Assembly (NCBI RefSeq): GCF_037975245.1
Contig: NC_092570.1
Coordinates: forward strand, 3,692,001-3,756,000
DNA length: 64,000 nt
DNA from: Apostichopus japonicus
Lineage: Eukaryota > Echinodermata > Holothuroidea > Aspidochirotida > Stichopodidae
Direction of reading: 5' to 3'
Shown here: positions 13,901-25,900 of the stretch, piece after piece
Layout of the letters: every line of letters starts with the position of its first letter
Numbering within the stretch: position 1 is the stretch's first letter
The notes under the pieces: model-generated
Seen by the model: only the letters and a program-made list of their open reading frames with translations
Databases searched by the model: none
Told to the model about the DNA's origin: nothing
Translations under genes and position numbers: made by a program

Positions 13901-16900
13901 TTTGTTTAATTAGAGCAGGAGTAATGAAGAGACAAAGGATCTACACAGTACAATTTTTCATCAGAACGAGACGCCAAAAGGTACTTTTGACACCCCCTCA
14001 TACACTGGCTGGTGAACAGACCCGAAAAATCAATACTTCAGTGAGACAAAATCTCACACTGTACACTACAAAGAAAGACAATCAATGCACAGTAATTAGT
14101 CTGTTTGACTGAGGACTTACTTCTGTTTAATTTGACGAATAGCAAATGATCGTCAAGTGCCTATATTCATTAAAGATGTTGGCCTCTACTAATTGGCTAT
14201 CCTAGTCTTTAATGTAGGCTCTATGGGATGTCAAATCGAGACCTATACTACAGGTAAATCAATGTCCTGACTATGTGTTAAATCAGGTATAGGGGGCTAT
14301 CAAGTACACTGTAATTATACAAGCAAGCTCAACATACTGTATGTTTGACAGTGAAACGAACGTCAATCACAGGATTGGACTGGATAGGCTCCAAGGGAAG
14401 GACTTAATTAAATGTTATGGACATGCAGTATTGGTTTTAATTGTATGTAGAAACTGTGATGATTTGTGGCACTGAAGAAGAACATGTTTGAGAAAGGCAA
14501 TGATACTGGACAAGATGACACATGAGATGCTAAAGGTACTTCTACAGCCTAGATTGTCTACAGTATGTACTCTACAGTAAGGTATTTTATACCTTGAAAC
14601 TATTGCATTACTGGATACAGTATAGCAAGTTATAAAGAAACAAACTTAAGAATGTGAAAAAATAGTCGGTGGAATAAAAGAATAACCTGAAAATGTAGGT
14701 TGGCAAACTTTAAAATGTTACATCAGGGAGAGAGAATAATTGGAAATGGGGGGTTGACCTGAGAATAAAAACAGCCGGGTCTCAGCTGTGTAACCTTGTG
14801 CACAACTAACTTTGTAGACTTAGATACTGTCAGTGAAAACATTTGGTAAAGTGCTGTATTTGAGTCAGATTGAGCAAACTCCCCCTCTCCCCTGCTCCTC
14901 CCATAATTCCTAGCTCCCCCTCCCCCTGCCCCTCCCAGAAATGCCTGGCACTGTGGATTAAAGCCAAGAAGATCAAAAAGTGTGTAATACCAACTTAAAA
15001 ATAAGTTGAGTAAAAACCTAAAAGGCTGCAGTGCTCATGTAGTGTTTACATAAATTACTATTTTTCTATATGCTTGATACATATATATTCATGAAGTGGG
15101 TGTGGTCATGTAAAATATAAGTTAAAAGTTAATTAAGTGCTTCTCATAAGTAATTAAGCAATGTAGGTATCTAATTAATCATGATATTGTGTAGTTTGCA
15201 CATTTGGCAAGCCTGAATGTGTCCACCAATGGCTTGTTTTTGTTGATGTTGTGTGTAACTTAAAAGGATTACTCTACATAACATGTCAACCTTTCGATGT
15301 TAATTGCTTGAGAGGGAAAATTTCAATCATCATTACAACATTCATTTGCATAATATGATCTATTGATACAACCCAGTTTTCATGGCTGTGTCCAGGTTTT
15401 ACCAATATACTTTGTGCTTTGTATGGCCCAGCAACAACAGAGTGGGTTGCATGGAAATTCTTTGTCTCAAAATAAAACTTCCTGTAAAGAAACGCAAGTA
15501 TGCATTCATGTACATCCTCTTTAAGAAGAGTGACCCAGGATAGAACTTGATCCACTCTCAACCCAAATTCCCCTAACATCGAGACTGTAACCGTATGATC
15601 CTGGCGCTGTCACGTGAAGTGAGTATCGCCACTACCTTTCAAAGGGGAATAGCTACTACACATGATCAGGCCATAGATTAACGTTGATATATATACCCTC
15701 AAAGGACAGGTTGAGAATGGCTATCGGTTTACAGTTTTAACTCGGAAGTGCTTCATTACATGGACTTCCTACATAGATCTGCTCTGACGTTGGAAGGTTT
15801 AATGAAACAACTTGAAGATTGAAAAGACCTTCAAATGGCTTTATCTATAAACTTTGAATCAAATATATGATTCATGGGGTGCACAATGCAGCAAGAGTAG
15901 TTCCCCTTCAAATGACCGTCTTTTACGTTTACAATACATCCTCCATTTTCTTTCAAACATTAGCATACAGGTACACCTGGTACAGTAGTTGTTCTAACTT
16001 CCTGGAACACGTTACAGTACGAGTCAAATGCTGTACAAGTCTAGATACGATAGCAAAAGGAAAGCATATAGCAGAAAAAAAAAAGCAATTCATCTTTTTT
16101 TCTGTTCACAATATTCCACACGTTCCTTTTCTATGGATCTCTCGCAGACGTCAGCATACCATAGAGCCTACCTCCCACTGCTTTGTCCAGACGATCCTAT
16201 GATCCAGGAAAGTAAGAACGTTAACAAAGTATATACACTTTCCTTTTTGACAATATTTTTATATTCTCCAAATGCCCCATATTTTAATCTGTTTGTACTC
16301 GTCTCGGCTGTTCTGAAGACTTGTAGCATGCAGCTAGTTCCGACTACTTTGAGATAACTGAAAGTAGACCACTGCACATGTCTAGATAATATTAGGCAGG
16401 GCTCAAATTTAACAGTCGTCCAATCATCCGAGCCGACCAAAAATCATGTCGGACAGTCCAAAACACTGCTAAGGTTGTCCGACAGATGACTAGCATTTGC
16501 CGTACAGTAAGTGTTCAACACTTTGAACAAAACTCGTAAAATCCCTATTCTTTAAATGAAAATCTGCCCCTAAAAAGTGATAGTATCTTGTCGGTATTAT
16601 CCCCAACTCATATTAGCAACATGAGGGGAATGCCCTACACTTTAGCTGTATGCCCTTCCCCCCTTCGCATCGCTGACTTGCAGTTAGCACATTTTGTTAT
16701 AGATTCGTAAAGACAGAATGTACATATGATATGCACTATGGTTATGTAAAGTATATATCGTACATACTTTGTACACTACAGACCCTGGCGACTGCCACAC
16801 GTATGACAAGCTACTGTAGCTGGAGTACAACGTGTATGCAGTGCTATACTGTGCATGTGGGCATACCGCATGTTTGTTTGTGTTGCTGCAATGTACTGTA

Positions 16901-19900
16901 TACTACAGTATACAGTATACCCTGGGCTTACCCTAGCTGTTTCTGGAAGTGATCGGAAACGATTACAGAAAAGGTTTTTTACACTACCAGAGAATTCCCG
17001 CAACCCAACATGATTAATCATGAACAAATGTCAGATACCACATAATTGTCTATAACTCTACACTCATTATTGTTACCAGGTTTTGAAAATTAAAACGACT
17101 TAACAATGTTTGCGTCTGCTCACAAAAACTTGTGTCCCTACAGTCCTCCATGAAAACATGCACTTTAAATACCTGTACAGGAAGACACACTACTAACTTA
17201 TAACCCCTGACCTCTGATCTACAGTATACACTAACCCTGACAAACATTGGCTTGTGCGCAGTGGAAGCCTACTGTATGTCTATAATGTGCACACAAAAAT
17301 CAAATGATGAAAGCTATAACTAGTATACCCTGTACAACAACAAAATCATTGTCAAATTTTGAAACATCCTTTGAGTTCATTGAGCACTATACTGTAGATG
17401 CAACGATGTGTGCAGACAATTGTAAGGGCTATTAGCCAAACAAATCACAGAAAATTAAGAAACCACCATTGACTATTTCAGCATGAAAATCTCTGTTATG
17501 GAAATGTTGTTAACTCTGTACTTGCGGTTGATTGTTATGATTTATTTGTTTTTCAAACAAATTAAAATCACCTGTACAAAGGATTGGAATTTTGATTCTT
17601 TTGAAAAGAAGTTGTGGTTTTTTGAAAAGAAAGAAAGATATTCATGCACTGTACCACGTCAGGCAACTCCAGTAGTATTTTTGGGTGCTTTAATTGGACA
17701 ACCAAAAAATCCTTCAGACAACCGAATATATATGTAGGCAACGTATAAGGGAAAACAAGTTTGGATGTAAAAAATGGAAAGGGGCAATTCATATTTGAAA
17801 ATATTTATCTTCAAAATATCCCTTAAATTGTCTCTTTCTAGTTTGTTTGACCTTGTTCCTCCAGCTGAACTTAGGATACAGAGAACTCCTATTCATTTCA
17901 GATTCAGGAACATGTTAGTACAATACTGTTAAAGCCTACACAAGAATAAAGAGGAAATCAATTTAGGTTTGAAAACTCCTAATTGCATTGCAATGAGGGG
18001 ATTAATTACTTCATCATTTTTGAAATGCAACTGGATTAATTAGTCAAGCTAATGACCTACTGTATACATTACGATGGGATTTTATATTTAAACTGAATAG
18101 CAAAATGTCTGAACATTACCTCAAAAAAAGAATAAAAGGAGAAAAAAAAAGTTGCAACAAATTGAATTGTTAATTGAGAGAGATATCAACATAGACACTC
18201 ATGCATGTCTTATCACCATGTACTGTTGTTACTATAAACAGTTAGCTATCCTGGCTCTACAGTGTGTGTTTGTATAATCCAGTTCTAACTAAGCTTCATA
18301 GCAAACACAGATTAGCGTACTTTAAACTGTGCGCCTTTGCCAGAACTACTCCCTTTAAATCTATAATTCACCATTATCGTGTGACTTAAAAGGTGTTGTG
18401 AAACGCCCTACTATAAATTGTGCTTAATAGAAAAGAAAAGAAAAGAAAAGTAATAGAAAACCCAACAACAAAAACAATGACGTAACCCTCTCTTCTCCCC
18501 CTCTCCTCTCCACCCCCCCCAAAAAAAACCTAACAATATCAATGTGAGAGCTCAGTATTATTTGGCACTTTAACATTTTGATAATTCAATTAAATTGTAA
18601 ATAGGTCATACATTTCCACATACAGTACATGTGAATCATTGCTGACTGTGCGCTTACTCAGTTTGCACATGCATGGTACAGTACTGTACATACATTACAG
18701 TATCTGAGCAGCCCTGACTTTTGATGAGGATACATAATATTACACAGGCTCTACTAAATACAGTCTATAGATATAGCCCTTGCCCTAAGTAGTACACTAC
18801 TACAGGTCTGTATATGAGCAGCCCTGACTTTTGATGAGGATACACACAAAATATTACACAGGCTCTACTAAATACAGTATATACAGTGAATAATATAGCC
18901 TTTGCCCTAAGTAGTACAGTATTAACAACGTTACTGTTGACTTATTTTGTTGACTTATTTTGTTAAATTTCAACTTAAAGTCAACTAAGGCAAGAAATTA
19001 GGTCATATTTAACTCATTCCTCATGCAAAATTTGAAATAACCATGGCGGACAGTGTAGACAAGCTTACAGGTACGTACTTGCACATAAACAGGATTCTGA
19101 TAAAGTTTTAACAAATTCTGTATACATACATGAGACAGAACAGCGCCTTGAATAAAATGCTAGTCTGACTGCAGCCCATGCAGCGCATACAACTCATCGG
19201 TGTAAATGACTTACTGTAGCATGTTGTATGACTCATCACGAGCTAGACACGAAACTAGCCGGGGGGGGGGAGGGGAGGGGGGAATCGGATACAAAGTTAT
19301 TTGCATCGAACTGTCTGTACAACTGAACTTCTGGGAATTTAAAATGTTGACTCAGAATCAACAGGGAATTGCTTCATGGCATTTTCTCTGGAAATTAATA
19401 TTACTGGTGTGGATTGTACAGTACATCAATAGAGTGCATAAGTACAGTACTTGTATGAAATGACAGACCTCAAGACTTAAATGTGTCTAGACCAGTGTCA
19501 TGTGTTTGTAACTTTGAGGTATACACTACTGTATGTACAGTATAGCACAGCATTTGTTACTGTAAAAGGCCAATCGAACTAATATCCCACTCTCATATCA
19601 ATCTACCAATTTATTTTCATATTTACTAATACAAGGTACAGTTTCAACACCTGTGTTAAGGGGGGGGAGAGGGGGAAGGGTGATGATGGTGGGGGAACAA
19701 AATTGATCTTTATACCCAATCTGTACATCTCAACACTTAAGGATGCCCATGCTACTACAACACATGGCAACAAATGGAATCAGTACAGTGCATTGTTGGA
19801 GAAAATAAAGATTAGAAACTTCCACATATTCTGCTTTTAATACCGTACATATATGTTGAGATATCCCATGGGCTCTATATAGGTCTACACAAAGACGTCC

Positions 19901-22900
19901 CACAATGCACATATCATGGTTTTCATCGCTGTGAGGATCCGATGGCAGCATTCATAGGGTTATGGGTTTGAAAAACCATGAGACTTTCATATAAAAGCTA
20001 AAATTTCTGCAGAGGAATTCTGATTACCTTGAACAATTAAAATGTGTCCCTCGATAGTGTCGACACTACGGTACCTTTTAAATGAACTCTACTTCAAGTG
20101 AAACTCTTGAGGTGTTAAGCAAATGTGTTGAGAGAGTAACTTCAGTGAATGAAGTTGTGCTCATGGAAATTTCACAAATGGCATAAAATAATTAATTATG
20201 CTACACCCACAAAATTACAGATGCATTGAATATTGACCTTCTTAACGACCAACAGCAGCTTGCTTTTATGATGCAAAATCAGTCTATGGGAAATAGGTTT
20301 TGTTTGTTGTTGCTGATTGTTCTGTAGGCACACAGTACAATGACTAAAACCTCGTTTTGAATCATGATAGCGGTTTGCGTCACACTGCATTAAATACACA
20401 ATTTAAAGCGAGTCCTGTATGAGTGGAATCTAAGAGATCAAGAACTTTGGTAAAGAGAAGTGTAAACATAGATAAAGATGCCCATTGCTGTACTTATCAG
20501 TTTGGGTATATATTGCACCATGGCCAACTTGAACAGTTACAGTACATGCTTTATACATAAAACGTAGCACGATTGATTTGCTTGGTACAACCATTCGCTG
20601 CAACGGATGGTTACAAATGTATATATGAATATTTGGCAGCTGCAGTTGGTAAATGTCTCAACTGCCTGGTTTATAGAGCAGTTTGACATTTCAAACAGCT
20701 ATACAGTAGGTTCTATTACTCATACATGAATGAATCATTCATGAGGCGACCCACTTTAAACAGCTTGCTTTAATTGTAGAGCACCAAACCCATTACTGTA
20801 ATTAAAAAAATTAATTAAAAATTAATTTAAAAAAATATCTTCTTTAAATTTGTTGATATTCTTAAAATGGGTACTGTAATCTTTCATCCACAGCTCTGGA
20901 AATCATATTTCTTCAAAAGGTGTTGCATTTTGATGAAATTCTAAATATACAGAGAACATTGACAGACCCAGAGAAACATTCCAAAATGGAGCAGAGTCTG
21001 TCAAAGGGTAATCAACAAGAAGATAATAACTGCCAACAGTAAACATAAAACATCTAGAGAGCATCAACTGTGATGGCATCACAAGTATACCACCCTCTGC
21101 AGGCCACTCCATGCCATAAACCAAGATGAATCATGATAGGCAACAATTAATCAACAATACTATATCTCAGTCTGGCACAGGTATACCAGCCTCTGCGGTC
21201 CACTCCCTGCCATAAACCAAGATCAATCATAATAGGCAAGACTTAATCAACAATACTGTATCTCAGTCTGGGGCAAGATATACATATTGAGACAGGGTTA
21301 CCAAATAACAGTGTGGAATATTTTCTTCTCAATATAAGTAAACTGTGTTAGATTGTCTGCCCATTAAATGTCCCTAATATCCCTTCTGGTGAATCCATCA
21401 CGGCAAACTACCCACTTTCCCTACCCTCTTTGATACAAGTTACTGTGTGTTTGATTGTCTGCCCATTAAATGTCCCTTATATCCCTTTTTTTGAATCCAT
21501 CGCTGCAAACTATCCACTTACCCTCCAGTAACTCCACCTGCTGATGAACCAGTAGCTGATCGATCTGTGTTAGGTACTCCAGACCAGGGGGGCAGTTTGG
21601 AGGTGGCTGTTGGCCTGCTGGTAGTACTCCCGGTAGGCCGGGGGGTACAGGAGGACCTCCTGGTGCCTGTGGTGGTGGATAACCCTGCTGAGGGGGAGGG
21701 TAACCTCCTTGTGGTGGCGGGTACCCTGCATCCTGGGGTGGAGGGTAACCAGCCTGGGGTGGTGGGTAGCCACCTGGTTGCTGTTGTAATGGTTCTGATA
21801 AGGGCAAATAGGAAAAACAATGTTAGTTCAGATGAAGTATCAACCATGTAAAGCTGACTTTTTGTTCTTCTAATACTTTGTATTTGTAGTACACTATAAA
21901 TAATTGTTTAGAAACCTTGTAGTGTTCCTACAGTCAGTGGTAGTAAAGAAGAACATACCACCACAGTGAATTGCAAAGAAAATTTAACACTGTCGTAAAT
22001 GAGCACATTCTGTGGTCAAGGTTAATACAGCATCAAAAGAGAGCAGCTACTGTAGAGCAGTTATGATCAATTCAATCCAGGGCAAACATGTGCAAACTTC
22101 AGTTCCTTTATCATACATGTGGCAACTTTAAAAAGCAACTCTGTTCAATGGAATTATTTAACTAGTCTAATCTTTCATGTCTACTCTTTTACCTGATTCT
22201 AATTCTTTGCTTGAAAGAAAAGGAAGAGTAAGTACTGCAAGTTACAGTAAATCAGAAAGAAATAGATGGAATCATAAATAAGCATATCGTCACTGGTTGG
22301 ACATATACTGTAGAAGTGTGTTGTGTGCTGTTGATGTGAGGCGACATGTTGTTGCATTGATTAAAGTGGATCCACATACTGTACAGTACTGAATATGCAG
22401 TTCGACCAATGTCTTTTTGCATTATGGTGTTTTTACGATCCAAGGCATCCCATACACATACAGAACGCATACTAAATGTACACACATAATGTGCATACCA
22501 TCAATGTCACCAGCAAGGAATCAAGAAACATCCTAATTAAAAATTTAAAAGACTTTAATGTTCCTGTTCCTACATGGAAAGTCCTTAGGCAGTAGTCTGT
22601 CTTGTCACTAAAAAGATTATAATGTAAGCCAGGAAAGTGTGGTACGGGTTAAATTAACTAAGTGCACAATCAGTAGCCCAGTCAGCAACCCAGTTTGTTA
22701 AACAATTTCCATTAAATTGCAAACGATTGCACAATACATAATACCGTGTAGAAATGACTAATGCCACACAGCAAACACAAATGCCTATGAACCATAGCAA
22801 CTGTTGACACATACATTACTGTACGTCAATAAACTCTTTCCAAACCACTCAGTTTGAAAGGACAAGTGACGCAGGCGAGAGAGGTTTTGACAAGTTTTCT

Positions 22901-25900
22901 ACCGCTTCATACTGAATCACACTGTTTGAATAGATCTGAATGGTACTTCTGGATAGCCAGGATGCATTGTTCTCTGACCAGGATACTTCACTTATAATCT
23001 GTATGGATATAGCCTCACCTGCATTGTCAGCATATCATGTGATGGTGAACCACAATGAATCCATCACAAAATAAGTATATCATAAATACTGTATAGAACT
23101 CATTGTCCTAGACCATTTTTCTCTAGTGTCACAGTGTACAGTATATACTAGAATGCACAGCTGCAAAAATGGTTTTCTGTTTCTTGTCTTTCTATTTTTG
23201 TAGGCAAATTTAAATAAATATAAGAAACACACTGACGATACTATGACACTATATACATGTATGTACAGTACTGTATGTCTGTGTACTGTATATAGATGTG
23301 TGTGTATATACACACAGATAAACTTGCAATTTGCTTGACAACAAAACACCGACTTTTAAACGAACATTATTTTGTGTTGAGCACAATCAACATGCGACTA
23401 GTGCCACTCTGATGACAATTGTTTTTAATTAACATAAATTTAAAAAATATAACAAAAATTTATACATCAGCATTGCTATGCAGTTCATGTAGCAGCAGGG
23501 TTTATAATACACACCCTCAGCTTCCATATTTGAATACTGTACTGTAGAGCAGTGTACATATATATACATATGCAGTGTACATATACTGCACTTGTGTTAC
23601 AACAAATAGACACTGTATTACACTGTAAGATGGTGTCAAATTCTACACACCACTGCAGTTGCATGAATCACTGTACACTTTCAGTAACTTGAGTGTGTGA
23701 CATTAGTACAGGTCTGATGGAATATGAGGGTTAAGCAATACTGGTAAATATTGTATAATATTAACATGTATCAACCACTACGGGGTTCTGAGATGAGGAA
23801 GTTTTGGTTTCCCTTCAAAGTTTTTCATTTGAGAAATTTATGTGAATCACAACATACGCACACTAGTGTATCTAGTAGATTGTCAATACCTTCTTTCGTT
23901 GCCCAAAACTTGTAATGGAACTTAAATTTTGTTGAACATACAGTAGCCATCCTTTTAAGTTATTCATACCAGAATTGCCTTGTGTCTATGTAGTTTAACA
24001 GGCCTAGAAATAGTCACATGCCTTCAGTGCATAACAAAAAGCTACTAGATAAAATCAAGTTTTCACTGGCATTTTCTTGAATAACAACACATAGAGTCAG
24101 TGAATAAGTTAATATGCCGTACCCCATCGCAGAATCCCATGTAAAAATGAGTATATACATTGCTATTCAATTGCCAAGATACAGTATATGGCAGTTTTTG
24201 AAAACAGGAACCATGGAGCATTTTATAAGAGAACAAAGTTCAGAGCTATCAAAACAGCTGTGCTTCAATTTGGACACTAAATTCTATCTTGACATAGCAG
24301 CTTACTATATACTGTAGGCTTTTGAGAGCAGCACAATAACATACTTACTGTACAGTAGTGCTGACAACAACCAGTACAATTACTGTGTGTACAGGGCTTG
24401 TCATAAAGGCATGGCAAATCATGCCCCTCCTTTGAACTGAATACTGGTAACTGATTTACCACATGTGTGTTTAAGTTCTTAATACCTAATGGTAGAAAAT
24501 TGCAAGAAATTTGCCTTGTTTGATTAGTAAGCCAGTTAATAGCCCAAATTTTTAGAGGCTTGTTTCATGGTAATTAATTTAATAGTATTTACTGTACGAC
24601 AGTGAAATACAAAGTCCTCACAGAGGTACATTAACTGTTTCAACATGCATCATTAGTTGTTCTACATATTAAAACTACTGGTACTTTTAGCTGGAGGGAA
24701 CAGAGTTATCGTACATTTATAATTTTCAAGCAGTGTTTTATAGTAAGTGTGTTAGTTTAGCTACCATATATGACAGCAACATAAAAGGCTGGAGGTCCTC
24801 GCCAAGGGTCTCTTTTACCGTAGTAGATCAACTCCCAAATAGATTGTAAAACAAATTGTATTTGCAGTTCCAGCTGCTTGATTAGATCTTTGTTTAGCCC
24901 AAATATACATTCAATTTCATGAAGTTAAAAGCAAATTGAAAGCGAGTTAGTTTCTTTATCTTGAAGGCTTACAGTTGCATTAAAGAGAAAGCGCTGCACA
25001 CAATGGATTTGTAGTTTTTCTTTCTTTAAGTTGATGAATAAGGGCAGCATGAAAAGAAAGACAAAACCATAAATGAAGCTACTAGATAGACAATAATGAA
25101 GGAGAGATCTACTTTCTGTTCATGTACTGTAGCAAGGCTTGGGGAGGGGAGGGGGTGGGGATGGGGAATACCATGAGTCCATCACATACAGTACAGTAGA
25201 GAACATGACTGGTTTCTGTGTGTAAATATTGAAGAAGTGAACTAAGAAAGTCACTACATATGTCCAAAGTTTCATGTTAAACCAACTATTCTGCATGCAA
25301 TAAGTTTTGTTCTTTTTCTTAAACCAGTCCTGTCAGACGGTACTCCCATCAGGGAGACTTTGAATGCTCATGAGCACTTTCAAATGATTTTATAACTTTT
25401 TAGGTTTTGGCATTTTATTATATCTACAGTGTTAAGAAACATCATTCAACTTACAGTACGATACAGTACAGTACATAGTACAGTAAAGTAAAACTAAAAC
25501 ACTATTCCTGATTGTATCATTGAGCAACGATACTTACAGTACCTGTGTCCCACTCCACAATTGCACTTTCCTATCTACCTAACTACACATTTGGAAATGT
25601 TTAAGCACTGCGCCCTCCTCCCTGGGCAATGCCCACTAACTCCTCCTTCCAGATCTACCCCACAGCTATGCCCTGCCCGCGGCGGGGAAGCTAGGGTGGG
25701 TTGTCAGAATGTGGGAGTCGAGGGCAACATAAGTTGAACGAGCTCCGCCGATCACTAGCAACCCTTGACCAGTGGAACAAGGTGAGACGTAGTGTGTGAA
25801 GAGTTATGTGCAACAGAAAAACCACACGAACAACTACGCAGGAAAGCGTGTATATAACCAAATAGAATCCCTCAAAGGGAATGAAGGCTCAACTTAGTCT

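Larger units (their letters stand above)
12978..21521 (-). other. PLSCR intron 2 (8.5 kb)
   Basis: I find no supported gene inside. It contains a two-copy tandem duplication (18701-18925), a two-copy ~95-bp duplication (21080-21270), a duplicated copy of the exon 2 donor region (21343-21426), an AAAAG microsatellite near 18430, and many TACTGTA/TACAGTA heptamers. A 97-codon minus frame at 15286-15579 is open but unlike any family I know. Confidence 0.75.

Noticed and set aside
15286-15579. 97-codon minus-strand frame
   Set aside because: Inside scramblase intron 2, no recognisable domain, no splice or promoter support; kept as a chance frame.
21567-21851. Plus-strand and alternative minus-strand frames over scramblase exon 2
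   Set aside because: Antisense and out-of-frame shadows of the GYPPPQ-repeat coding sequence.
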